Of a stretch of 64,000 nt of DNA, positions 10,182 through 19,078 are shown piece by piece. The position numbers and the translations under genes were made by a program. Under the pieces are notes generated by a model that was not told the DNA's origin, ran no database searches, and worked only from the letters and a program-made list of their open reading frames with translations. The stretch's first letter is position 1; every line of letters starts with the position of its first letter. This DNA is from Pseudobutyrivibrio sp. YE44 (GTDB lineage: Bacteria; Bacillota; Clostridia; Lachnospirales; Lachnospiraceae). The DNA lies in assembly GCF_900104335.1 (NCBI RefSeq), contig NZ_FMXT01000001.1, forward strand, positions 310,001-374,000, written 5' to 3'.

Positions 10182-11019
10182 AGAAAATAGAAAATGGATT
10201 ATCCTGTTCTTTCTTGCGGTAGGTGTCTTGCTTTTGATTGAAGCCTCAATTTATATGCGCTATGGCAATAAGGGGAAGGAACCCTTTAGGATAGCCTTTG
10301 TGGTGGATTCTGAAGCTTCTGATGCCTATGAAAATATGAAATCAGGAGCTGCAAACGCTGCCATGGACAGTAACTGCATCATAGATTTCGTGGATTCATC
10401 AAAAGAAAAACAGGTTGAAGCAGATGAAAAGATTATTGTAGAAAATGATAAGGTAACCTATTCAAAGGGGGAACTGAAGGTTGATAATGAAAGCATGGTT
10501 TCGGAGTTAGGCGACAGAATTCTGAAGGAAACAGGTTGTCCAAAAATCCTTCTGGTGTCATCTGGTAACCAGGAAAAGTATGCAGAGATAATAGACATCT
10601 TTAGCTCTTTCTTTGAAGAGGCTGGCTGTGAATCTGAGTATAGACCACTTTCCACCGATGAAAAGAAGTTAAGACAAAGTATGTACAACCTGGAGCAGTC
10701 AGGCCTTTTCGATTGCTTCATAGCTCTTGATGGGCCATCTATCGAAGCTGCTTGTGAGGCCAAAGATAGAATTAACAGACGTATTTACGTATATGGAGTT
10801 GATAACAGTAGTGAGTCTGTATATCACCTTGATTCTGGCGGTTTAGAGGCCTTGGCCTACAGGGATGAATATTCCATGGGCTATATTGCTGTGCGTCAGT
10901 TGTTGAAGGATAAAGACATTAATAAAGAGGCTGAGGAAAGAAACTTTTATTACATTGCTGATAGAAAGACAATGTATTCTGCGGATTTAGAAAAAGTTTT
11001 ATTTCCCTTTGTAAAATAG
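10171..11019 (+). CDS. Membrane-anchored sugar-binding-like sensor protein 1
   Basis: A 282-residue protein with one N-terminal transmembrane segment (IILFFLAVGVLLLIEASIY) and no lipobox Cys, so it should stay tethered by the helix. The extracellular part resembles a type I periplasmic-binding fold (FRIAFVVDSEASDAYENM near the start, YVYGVDNSSESVYHLDSG near the end). GGGAGG eight bases upstream supports ATG 10171; a GTG at 10162 is also open. It overlaps the 3' end of the kinase gene. Position and architecture suggest a ligand-sensing partner for the YesM kinase rather than a transporter component. Confidence 0.7.
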   Translation: MQNKENRKWIILFFLAVGVLLLIEASIYMRYGNKGKEPFRIAFVVDSEASDAYENMKSGAANAAMDSNCIIDFVDSSKEKQVEADEKIIVENDKVTYSKGELKVDNESMVSELGDRILKETGCPKILLVSSGNQEKYAEIIDIFSSFFEEAGCESEYRPLSTDEKKLRQSMYNLEQSGLFDCFIALDGPSIEAACEAKDRINRRIYVYGVDNSSESVYHLDSGGLEALAYRDEYSMGYIAVRQLLKDKDINKEAEERNFYYIADRKTMYSADLEKVLFPFVK

Positions 11020-11027
11020 TGGAGAAA

Positions 11028-12098
11028 ATGAGTAGGGTAAAAAGGCTTTCCATCCTTGGGGTGGCGGTTATACTCCTTTTGATAATTGCAAACATTATTG
11101 TAGGAAGCACCAAAAAGGAGAAAACTGATAACAAGACTATAAAAATCGGGGTTACCATGTACAGTGAGTTTGATCCCTTCACAGAAGAAATAAAGCAAAA
11201 CATTCAAAATTATCTTCAGGTGTACAGCAGCAATCGCCAGATTGAAATGGATTGTACTGTTGTCTATGCTGAGGAGAATCAGTTGGTTCAGAATGATCAG
11301 GTGGAGGATTTTATCGACAAGGGTTACGATGTAGTCTGCGTAAATCTTGTAGATAGAACCGATGCATCAGTGATTATTGAAAAGGCAAAGCTGGCTGATG
11401 TACCTATCATCTTTTTTAATCGAGAGTTAGTTGAGGATGACTTGAATCGTTTTGATAAGCTTTATTATGTGGGGGCAAGACCGGAAGAAAGCGGGAAGCT
11501 TCAAGGTCTTTTGGTAAGGGAAGCGCTAAAAAGTCGTTTTGACGAAATAGATATTAGTGGAGATGGAGTTATACAATATGTTATGCTAGAGGGCGAGGCC
11601 GGTCACCAGGACTCAATTATCCGCAGTCATGTTTCTGTTGAAACCATTCTGGCTGGAGGCATTCGTCTAGAACGCCTGGGGGATGAGATTGCCAACTGGG
11701 ACCGACAGCAGGCACAAACAAAAATTACATCTTTGCTGCAGGGATATCCTCGTCAAATCGAGCTTATTATTGCTAACGATGACAATATGGCTTTAGGTGC
11801 AGTAGATGCACTAAGGGCTTTTGGCGTACAATCTATGCCTTTGATTGTAGGTGTCAATGGTCAGGAGGAAGCAATCCAGCTAGTAGGTGATGGAACAATC
11901 CTTGGAACGGTACTTAATGATTCCTGCGAAAAAGGTCGCGCTATTGCAAGGATGGCTTTAGGTCTTGCCACTGAGGGCAGTGTGCCTGAGGATATCAAGC
12001 TTGTAAATGACAAGTATTATTATGTCCCTTACAAGATGATTGATAGAAATAATTACTCAGACTACATTGATACAACGGAAGGAAATACTTATCCATGA
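11028..12098 (+). CDS. Membrane-anchored sugar-binding-like sensor protein 2
   Basis: A 356-residue protein with an N-terminal transmembrane helix (LSILGVAVILLLIIANIIVG) and no lipobox. The rest is a clear galactose/ribose-binding-protein fold: IKIGVTMYSEFDPF, DVVCVNLVDRTDASVII, VPIIFFNREL, IIANDDNMALGAVDAL, VGVNGQEEAI. That is closest to MglB-type proteins. It follows the first sensor protein directly. ATG 11028 has a close GGAG; GTG 11019, overlapping the previous stop, is the alternative. It probably senses sugar for the adjacent kinase. Confidence 0.78.
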   Translation: MSRVKRLSILGVAVILLLIIANIIVGSTKKEKTDNKTIKIGVTMYSEFDPFTEEIKQNIQNYLQVYSSNRQIEMDCTVVYAEENQLVQNDQVEDFIDKGYDVVCVNLVDRTDASVIIEKAKLADVPIIFFNRELVEDDLNRFDKLYYVGARPEESGKLQGLLVREALKSRFDEIDISGDGVIQYVMLEGEAGHQDSIIRSHVSVETILAGGIRLERLGDEIANWDRQQAQTKITSLLQGYPRQIELIIANDDNMALGAVDALRAFGVQSMPLIVGVNGQEEAIQLVGDGTILGTVLNDSCEKGRAIARMALGLATEGSVPEDIKLVNDKYYYVPYKMIDRNNYSDYIDTTEGNTYP

Positions 12099-14452
12099 GA
12101 TTTAAAAAGACACTGTTAACTATATTGGTTCTCTGCATGACTTTTGCACTGACAGGTTGTGCTTTCACACCTACCAGCAGGCGTGATATAAAAAAGCATG
12201 TTAGAGAAATGCTTGGTCATAGAGATTTTAAAGTGTCAAAAAACTCCGAAAGGATAAATAATAATGACTATTCATGGGAGGTATATGACAAAAAGAACGA
12301 TATTCATTTTCATGTTTATGATGAATACTATTCAGAGGCAGATTTATTCATAACTTTTGGCCGCGAGGTCTGGGATGATTATGATCGATGCCTTATCGAA
12401 AAATATAAAGATGAAATTTCTGATACTGTTGAATATGTAATTTCAGGAGAAGATGAAGAAGAGTCTTCTTATAATGACTATGATGATTCTGAGGATTATT
12501 CTGATGAAGATGAGTATCAGGATGATAGTGATGATAAGCTTGATAAAAGAGAGCGATATTTCTTAGTAAGTTATGATGACATGGATTCTCTTGAAAAAGG
12601 CTGTGAGGATCTTTGGAATTTTTATGACAAGCTAAATGCACTCCATTATAATTTCCAAATTAAATATGTGTTGAAATTCGACTATTCAGACCTTGAAGAA
12701 AAATATGAGGACGTAGGTTTTGAATATGATTTATTGAGTCAGTCAGGTTATCTGGGAAAAGATAGAACCTACGACCGTTTTGGCGCTTTTAGTCCAGAAG
12801 AAATGAGTGCTGAAGCTAAAGCAGGTTATTATTGGTTTGGTATTACTTATCAGTTGCCAGAAATCATTGATGGGCTTTCTGAAGACGAAAAAGCTCAGGC
12901 CCTGGAGGAATCTATTTATTATCGTGTTGGAGTAATTAAAGACGGAGAATCAACAGATTACAGTAATGAGATATACTCTAACGACGATGATAAACTTTCC
13001 TTTGGAAATTTATACTGGCTTCTGAAGTATCAAGGTGGTAATATCAGTGGCTCACCTGTGGATTTTGAATATATAGATGATAATGGTGACAAGTACCAAT
13101 TCGCATATACGAATTGTGTTGATTATGAAGGTGCCTATTATCTTAAAAATGATGAAAACGTATACATTAATACGGAATATGACACCTACAGATGGGCTCC
13201 TATTGTAGAAAAATCCGTTATTTCTGAAGTCTTTGGTATTGATACATATTTCAAAGTTAAGGATAAGTTCCATCATGTAGATTTAGATAAAGATTACTTT
13301 AGTGTGTCTGATTCTGGAAAGCTTGACACTTCTGAATATTATCCTTTTGAGAGGGAAGTAAAGAGCTATCTAAAGGATAATTGCGGTGAAAAGGTTAAAT
13401 ATTTGGGCTGTCAATTTTTGTGTCATAGTCCTGAGGAAGTGAGATATTCCTTTAAAACTAAGGAACGTGGTTTAGTCTTTAATGTATATCGTCGACAGAT
13501 TACAGATGAGAATGATAAGAAAAAAATTGAATTTGAATCGGATTACGCCAACAAAGTTCGAGAACTTTATCGAGATGATATAGAAACGCTGTTTGATGAA
13601 TTTGATTATCCTTTCAATGAAGGTGTTTTACTTACAAATACAGAGCAGGCCCAAAAGGTAATTGCTGCTGTTGATAAAGCCAATGAAATTTATCGTAAGG
13701 AATTAAAGTATAATTCAAAGGAATTTTTGATGAATCATCCTATTGGCCAGGTGGATGTATGGGGCTGCGAGACAGATGACATTCACAATGATAGCTGTTA
13801 TAAATTAAGCGAGTATGTTATTTATGGCGCTAAAATTGATAAAGAAGCTAGACTAGAAGAGCTTGAAAATTCTATTGCTGCAGCTATTAAGGATGGAAAT
13901 CTCTCAAAAGAGATTTACACTGGTCTCTCTGATAAAATAGATTCTTTCCATAAGAGTCAGCTGAATCATATTTATTTAAATGATGAGGAGATGCTCTATG
14001 ACAATAATAAAAGCCAGTATTCATACTATGGCTTAGTTACCGATGATTATTGTTATTCTTATTATGATGAAGAGAATGAGCAATACATGATGAGCATTGA
14101 TTTTGGACTTATTGCTGATTATTGTGGCAGTGTTCCTTTGGTTATTGCAGAGTACATGGATAGACTTGGCGGAACCTTCACCATTCTTACTCCAGACCAG
14201 AAAGAAAGAACTCTGGATTTAAAGACCCAGTGGGAATACGGCGGTCATACTTGGAACATGAGCTCTCACTATGAAGACCAAGGCGTATCCAAGGTGAAAT
14301 TCACAAAAGATGGACAGAAGCTAGATATAGATGTCCAGGAAGGCAAGGCCTTTTATGTACTGGGAGTTTCTGTGGATGACTTCTGCAAATTATTCGATTT
14401 CACTTACAAAATAGACGAGGATGCAGACTCAATATATTTTTACACCAAGTAA
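12095..14452 (+). CDS. Large acidic lipoprotein of unknown function
   Basis: A 785-residue exported lipoprotein: MRFKKTLL, hydrophobic core, lipobox FALTGC, then an extracellular part very rich in Asp, Glu and Tyr with a low-complexity acidic stretch at about residues 115-150. A segment near residues 32-110 (IKKHVREMLG..FKVSK..YSWEVYD..IHFHVYDEY) resembles one near residues 425-500 (VKSYLKDNCGEKVKYLG..RYSFKT..LVFNVYRRQ), so the protein may hold two copies of one domain. It shares an ATGA overlap with the sensor gene upstream and is thus in the same operon. No family was recognised. Confidence 0.75.
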   Translation: MRFKKTLLTILVLCMTFALTGCAFTPTSRRDIKKHVREMLGHRDFKVSKNSERINNNDYSWEVYDKKNDIHFHVYDEYYSEADLFITFGREVWDDYDRCLIEKYKDEISDTVEYVISGEDEEESSYNDYDDSEDYSDEDEYQDDSDDKLDKRERYFLVSYDDMDSLEKGCEDLWNFYDKLNALHYNFQIKYVLKFDYSDLEEKYEDVGFEYDLLSQSGYLGKDRTYDRFGAFSPEEMSAEAKAGYYWFGITYQLPEIIDGLSEDEKAQALEESIYYRVGVIKDGESTDYSNEIYSNDDDKLSFGNLYWLLKYQGGNISGSPVDFEYIDDNGDKYQFAYTNCVDYEGAYYLKNDENVYINTEYDTYRWAPIVEKSVISEVFGIDTYFKVKDKFHHVDLDKDYFSVSDSGKLDTSEYYPFEREVKSYLKDNCGEKVKYLGCQFLCHSPEEVRYSFKTKERGLVFNVYRRQITDENDKKKIEFESDYANKVRELYRDDIETLFDEFDYPFNEGVLLTNTEQAQKVIAAVDKANEIYRKELKYNSKEFLMNHPIGQVDVWGCETDDIHNDSCYKLSEYVIYGAKIDKEARLEELENSIAAAIKDGNLSKEIYTGLSDKIDSFHKSQLNHIYLNDEEMLYDNNKSQYSYYGLVTDDYCYSYYDEENEQYMMSIDFGLIADYCGSVPLVIAEYMDRLGGTFTILTPDQKERTLDLKTQWEYGGHTWNMSSHYEDQGVSKVKFTKDGQKLDIDVQEGKAFYVLGVSVDDFCKLFDFTYKIDEDADSIYFYTK

Positions 14453-14495
14453 TATATTCCTCACCACAAAACAAAGTAGGAAGAAGTAGTTTTTT

Positions 14496-15350
14496 ATGAT
14501 AAGAATTGAACATGACTTTGGTCAGGAAGTAATAAATAACATCAAGGCAGATTATAAGGGAAGTAATCTGCCTGATGTTGATATGTATGGAAGAAATAAC
14601 GCTAATAGTACAATCACTATTGAGGATGGTGTTATTCGCGAAGTGATTAGAAATGAAGAGGGGATTTTTAAGGATTTATCAACACCTCTTCAAGATGTTA
14701 ACAGATTTGTAGTTAGAAACGCCTTCGCTTTTATTGAAACCACAGAGTATGTGTATTGCATTTCCTTAAATGGTTTTGTAGAGGGAAGCATAGAAGAAAT
14801 TAAAGACCTTGTAAAAGATAAGGCTAAAAAGAACAACCTTGTATCTTTTAAGGATTTTAAAAAGGAAAAGGATAAGAAAAATAAACAAGATATCAAAGCC
14901 GCTTGGAGAAATAATAGTAGGTCGGAAAGAGTACCATTAGGCCAGAGATTTAGAATTCCTATTATTTTTGCTGCCGTATTTGTAATGTTTACGTTAGTAG
15001 ATGCAGTTGATCCTCTTTATGGAATGATGTTTAATGGAATGCCTATAAATAGCATGTTGTTTTCAGTTCTTACTAGTGCGTTATCGGGATTTGCTTTTGG
15101 CTTTGTTTTTATTTTCTTTAGAATATGGTTTTCAAGTCTCTCTGAGAAAAAGAAAATTGTATCTATAGTTCTTTTCCCAATAACCTTGGCAGTGTTCTTT
15201 ATTATTTCAGTGTTTGGAACCATTCCTTACATCATTCATTTATTGGTATTAGGCCATGAAAGCTACAGACTGCCAAGTATAATTAATGTGGCGACAAAGA
15301 TAGCTTTTGTTATTGTTTGTATTCTTGTATTAGTGCTGTTTCTCTTATAA
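14496..15350 (+). CDS. Membrane protein of unknown function
   Basis: A 284-residue protein with a soluble N-terminal half (residues 1-145, ending in a Lys-rich segment DKAKKNNLVSFKDFKKEKDK). Four hydrophobic segments follow (about 153-170, 185-208, 218-243, 262-283). The N-terminal half contains YVYCISLNGFVEGSIEEIKD, reminiscent of the YcxB-like soluble domain, but this was not confirmed. GGAAGAAG lies about ten bases before the ATG. It sits 43 bases after the lipoprotein gene and is probably cotranscribed. Function unknown. Confidence 0.7.
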   Translation: MIRIEHDFGQEVINNIKADYKGSNLPDVDMYGRNNANSTITIEDGVIREVIRNEEGIFKDLSTPLQDVNRFVVRNAFAFIETTEYVYCISLNGFVEGSIEEIKDLVKDKAKKNNLVSFKDFKKEKDKKNKQDIKAAWRNNSRSERVPLGQRFRIPIIFAAVFVMFTLVDAVDPLYGMMFNGMPINSMLFSVLTSALSGFAFGFVFIFFRIWFSSLSEKKKIVSIVLFPITLAVFFIISVFGTIPYIIHLLVLGHESYRLPSIINVATKIAFVIVCILVLVLFLL

Positions 15351-15433
15351 ATAGTGGTTGCTATAATAGGCTTTAAAGGGTTATAATCTTTAAAGTCTAT
15401 AATTATGTTTACTATGCATTTGGGAGGACGATT

Positions 15434-16315
15434 TTGTTAAATAAATTAGAGAAGAAATTTGGCAAATATGCAATTAGAAACCTTACTGTTTATTTGCTTA
15501 TTGGATATGCTATTGGATATATGCTTCAGTTTGGTCAGAAATTTACAGGAGTTCCTTATATTTCTAACTTAACCTTGGAGCCATATCTTATCATTCATAA
15601 TTTCCAAATTTGGAGATTATTCACATGGGTTCTTATCCCTCCAAAAGTGTCCCTTATTTGGGCATTGTTTATGTTTTTACTTTATTATTCGTTGGGTAGT
15701 ACCTTAGAGAATACCTGGGGTGCATTCCGTTTTAATGTATACATCTTTGGTGGAATGCTGTTTACCATTATCGGTGCATTCTTAACATATTTCTTATGCA
15801 TCGCTATATATGGAGCTGACCCTGCGTTTTTGAGTCTTGGAGATACAGTTAGTACCTATTACATTAACTTGTCTATATTCCTTGCTTTTTCTATGTATTT
15901 TCCGGATATGCAGCTTATGCTGTATTTCATTATTCCGGTGAAGATGAAATGGCTTTCAATCTTTTATGTTGTAGTACTTGGATATTCCATTGTTATCAAC
16001 ATCCTTGGAGGAAATTGGGTTTCCACAGTACCAATCATAGCTTCATTGTTGAACTTTGTTATTTTTTATTTTTCAACAAGAAACTATCATAGATTTGACC
16101 CTAAAGAAATTCACAGAAGAAATGAATTCAGACGTCAGGCTACACCACCTCGTACCCAGTACAGAGATGGCACACCAATTGCTCGTCACAAATGTGCAGT
16201 TTGCGGACGTACAGAGGTTACAAATCCTGAGCTTGATTTTAGATTTTGTAGCAAGTGCAGTGGCAATTATGAGTATTGCAGTGAGCATTTGTTTACACAT
16301 ACACATATTAAATAA
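15434..16315 (+). CDS. Rhomboid-like membrane protein with C-terminal zinc ribbon
   Basis: A 293-residue protein with about six hydrophobic segments and rhomboid-like pieces (FQIWRLFTWVLIPP, LYYSLGSTLENTWGAFRFNVY). The catalytic GxSx serine loop and matching His were not found, so it is probably an inactive, derlin-like member. The cytoplasmic tail adds a Cys/His-rich module (CAVCGR...FCSKCSGNYEYCSEH). The start is TTG at 15434, with GGGAGG seven bases upstream; no ATG fits. No certain partner among the neighbours. Confidence 0.72.
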   Translation: MLNKLEKKFGKYAIRNLTVYLLIGYAIGYMLQFGQKFTGVPYISNLTLEPYLIIHNFQIWRLFTWVLIPPKVSLIWALFMFLLYYSLGSTLENTWGAFRFNVYIFGGMLFTIIGAFLTYFLCIAIYGADPAFLSLGDTVSTYYINLSIFLAFSMYFPDMQLMLYFIIPVKMKWLSIFYVVVLGYSIVINILGGNWVSTVPIIASLLNFVIFYFSTRNYHRFDPKEIHRRNEFRRQATPPRTQYRDGTPIARHKCAVCGRTEVTNPELDFRFCSKCSGNYEYCSEHLFTHTHIK

Positions 16316-16327
16316 AAAATTATGGTG

Positions 16328-16378
16328 ACACCTCATCCGCCCTTCGGGCACCTTCTCCTCAAGGAGAAGGCAGAGGAG
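16328..16378 (+). repeat. Small cloverleaf REP-like repeat upstream of glnS
   Basis: ACACCTCATC starts at 16328, followed by hairpins GCCC-TTC-GGGC and CTTCTCC-TCAA-GGAGAAG. The second hairpin differs from the other copies by a compensated pair change (CTTCTCC/GGAGAAG here, CTTCCCC/GGGGAAG at 4586 and 62449). Confidence 0.8.
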
Positions 16379-16409
16379 AAGCCTATTATATTTGAAGGGA
16401 ATAAATAAA

Positions 16410-18080
16410 ATGAGTGAAGAAGTAGTAAGCAAAAATTTTATCGAGCTTGAAATCGATAAGGACTTAAAGGAAGGGGTATACGATCACGTTTGTACACGTT
16501 TCCCTCCTGAGCCTAATGGATATTTACATATAGGTCATGCAAAGTCTATCATCTTAAACTATGGTCTTGCTAAGAAGTACAATGGCGAGTTCCACATGAG
16601 ATTCGACGACACAAATCCTACAAAGGAAAAGGTAGAGTTCGTTGATTCTATTAAGGCTGATATTCAGTGGCTTGGTGCTGATTGGGGTGATCACCTTTAT
16701 TTCGCATCAAACTATTTTGATAAAATGTACGAAGTAGCTGTAGACCTTATTAAGAAGGGTCTTGCTTACGTTTCAGACCTTACTGCAGAGGAAATGAGAG
16801 AGTACCGTGGTGACTTCGAGCATCCAGGTAAGGAAGATCCAAACAGAAATCGTTCTATCGAGGAAAACCTTCAGATGTTTGAGGATATGAAGAACGGTAA
16901 GTATGAGGATGGTGCACACACACTTCGTGCGAAGATTGATATGGCATCACCTAACATCAACATGCGTGATCCAATCCTTTACAGAGTTGCACACATGACA
17001 CATCACAACACTGGTGACAAGTGGTGCATCTACCCAATGTACGATTTTGCTCATCCACTTGAGGATGCATTCGAGGGTATCACACATTCTATCTGTACAC
17101 TTGAGTTTGAGGACCATAGACCTCTTTATGACTGGGTTGTTAAGTCAGCAGGCTTCCCAAATCCACCACGTCAGATTGAGTTCGCAAAGATGTACCTTAC
17201 AAACGTTGTTACAGGTAAGCGATATATCAAGAAGCTAGTTGAGGACGGAATTGTTGACGGATGGGATGATCCACGTCTTGTTTCTATCGCAGCTCTTCGT
17301 CGCCGTGGCTTCACACCAGAGTCATTGAGAAAGTTCGTTGAGCTTTCAGGTGTTTCAAAGGCAAACTCTTCATCAGACTATGCAATGCTTGAGTATTGCA
17401 TCCGTGAAGACTTAAAGACAAGCCGTCCACGTGCAATGGCTGTTCTTGATCCTGTAAAGCTTGTTATCGACAACTACGAAAGCGGTGATGTTGAATGGCT
17501 CGATGCTCCAAACAACCTTGAGAATCCAGAGCTTGGCAGCCGCCAGGTTCCATTTGGTAAGGAGCTTTACATCGATAGAGAGGATTTCATGATTGAGCCT
17601 CCTAAGAAATATTTCAGATTATATCCTGGCAACGAAGTTCGTCTTATGAACGCTTACTTCGTTACATGTACATCATATGAGACAGATGAAAATGGCAAGG
17701 TTACTTGCATTCACTGTACTTACGACCCAGCTACAAAGGGTGGAGATGCTCCAGATGGCCGCAAGGTTAAGGGAACAATCCATTGGGTTGCTGCAAAGAC
17801 AGCTGTCAATGCAGAGGTTCGTCTCTACGAAAATATTGTGGATGAGGAAAAAGGAGTGTATAATGAAGATGGTAGTTTGAATCTCAATCCAAACTCACTA
17901 ACAGTTCTTAAAAACTGTCTTGTGGAGCCATCTTTAAAGGACGCAAAGGCCTATGATAGCTTCCAGTTTGTTAGACAGGGATTTTTCTGTGTTGATGCTA
18001 AGGATTCTAGGGAGGATGCTTTAGTATTCAACAGAATTGTATCTTTGAAGAGTTCGTTTAAGTTACCTACTAACAATTAA
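16410..18080 (+). CDS. glnS: Glutaminyl-tRNA synthetase
   Basis: A 556-residue class I enzyme charging tRNA-Gln with glutamine. The ATP-binding HIGH motif is in [16 protein letters not shown] (His40-His43), and the tRNA-binding segment [20 protein letters not shown] is typical of GlnRS. In place of the usual MSKRKL form of the KMSKS loop the sequence reads [10 protein letters not shown]. An upstream TTG at 16392 is open, but ATG 16410 has GAAGGG at a suitable distance and the expected N terminus. GlnRS is absent from many Firmicutes, which use the GatCAB route. Confidence 0.95.
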   Translation: MSEEVVSKNFIELEIDKDLKEGVYDHVCTRFPPEPNGYLHIGHAKSIILNYGLAKKYNGEFHMRFDDTNPTKEKVEFVDSIKADIQWLGADWGDHLYFASNYFDKMYEVAVDLIKKGLAYVSDLTAEEMREYRGDFEHPGKEDPNRNRSIEENLQMFEDMKNGKYEDGAHTLRAKIDMASPNINMRDPILYRVAHMTHHNTGDKWCIYPMYDFAHPLEDAFEGITHSICTLEFEDHRPLYDWVVKSAGFPNPPRQIEFAKMYLTNVVTGKRYIKKLVEDGIVDGWDDPRLVSIAALRRRGFTPESLRKFVELSGVSKANSSSDYAMLEYCIREDLKTSRPRAMAVLDPVKLVIDNYESGDVEWLDAPNNLENPELGSRQVPFGKELYIDREDFMIEPPKKYFRLYPGNEVRLMNAYFVTCTSYETDENGKVTCIHCTYDPATKGGDAPDGRKVKGTIHWVAAKTAVNAEVRLYENIVDEEKGVYNEDGSLNLNPNSLTVLKNCLVEPSLKDAKAYDSFQFVRQGFFCVDAKDSREDALVFNRIVSLKSSFKLPTNN

Positions 18081-18103
18081 CAGCTAACACAAGAGGACGA
18101 GTT

Positions 18104-18967
18104 ATGAATTTACTTTCAGGTATGGAAAAATTTGGTTTTTCCATGGATGAGCTAGATATTTTAGCTGATGAAAAACCAAAAGCAGGGGAGGCTGGTACTG
18201 CCAAGGCAGCGCCTGTTGTTAAACAGGAAAAGGATTTTGTTATAGATAAAAAGGTTCGTTGTCCCGTTTGTGACAAGGAATTTCCAATTAAAGCGGTTCT
18301 TGCCACAAAGCTTAAGAGACTTGAGCCTGATTTCGACTTAAAGCCTAACTATGAGCATGTGGACAAGATTAAATACGATTTTATGTCTTGCCCAAACTGT
18401 GGTTATTCAGCGCTTGATACCACTTTTGCTAAGATAGACACAGCTCGTGTAAAGCTCATTAGAGCAGAGTTCTGTCCAAGCTTTAAGCCACAACCAGACG
18501 AAAAGCTTCCAGACATATACGACTACGAGTATTCAGTTGAAAAGTTTAAGCTTGCATTGATATGCACCATGAAAAAGCGTGCAAAGATGTCTGAAAAGGC
18601 TTATGTTTGCTTAAAGATAGCATGGCTTCGCCGTGCGCAGCTTAAAGAGCTTGAGGGCAACAAAGAAGCTGATCCAAAGCTTGTGGAAATGATCACCAAG
18701 GAATACGAAGGCTTTTACAGTCAGGCATACGAAGGCTTTATGAAGGCAATCTCATCAGAGACCCCTCCATATTGTGGAATGGCATCTGAAGCAGTTGAGT
18801 TTATGCTTGCGAATATGTCAATGCATTACAAGAAATACGACGCAGCTATGAAGCTTATTGCTCGTCTTATTCAATCACCAAGCACATCTCGAAAGCTTAA
18901 GGATAAATGCGTAGACTTAAAGGATGAAATCACAGCAAAGGCTGCAGCTGAAAAAGCACAAGGCTAA
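18104..18967 (+). CDS. DUF2225 family protein
   Basis: A 287-residue soluble protein. After an Ala/Lys-rich linker, a four-Cys zinc site is visible as CPVCDKEF (around residue 50) and CPNCGYSAL (around 93). A helical, TPR-like C-terminal part follows (YVCLKIAWLRRAQLKELEGN). This is the pattern of the DUF2225 family, of unknown biochemical function. It is 23 bases after glnS, GAGGACG precedes the ATG, and an intrinsic terminator closes the unit. Confidence 0.85.
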   Translation: MNLLSGMEKFGFSMDELDILADEKPKAGEAGTAKAAPVVKQEKDFVIDKKVRCPVCDKEFPIKAVLATKLKRLEPDFDLKPNYEHVDKIKYDFMSCPNCGYSALDTTFAKIDTARVKLIRAEFCPSFKPQPDEKLPDIYDYEYSVEKFKLALICTMKKRAKMSEKAYVCLKIAWLRRAQLKELEGNKEADPKLVEMITKEYEGFYSQAYEGFMKAISSETPPYCGMASEAVEFMLANMSMHYKKYDAAMKLIARLIQSPSTSRKLKDKCVDLKDEITAKAAAEKAQG

Positions 18968-18983
18968 CTATTTTTGTATACTT

Positions 18984-19017
18984 CACATATCAAGGGAAAC
19001 CTTGATATGTGATTTTT
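18984..19017 (+). terminator. Intrinsic terminator after the DUF2225 gene
   Basis: CACATATCAAGG-GAAA-CCTTGATATGTG, a perfect 12-bp stem with a loop that begins GAAA, followed by A and five T. Confidence 0.93.
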
Positions 19018-19078
19018 CATGTAAAGCAAATCCTTCCATATTAAGTGGATGGTGCCCTAAAGGGCAAAGAGGAGTTAT

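Noticed and set aside
19035-19078. Possible fifth cloverleaf repeat before prmA (GGATGGTGCCC-TAAA-GGGCAAAGAGG)
   Set aside because: Only one short hairpin and a loose match to GATGAGG remain; too little to claim family membership.
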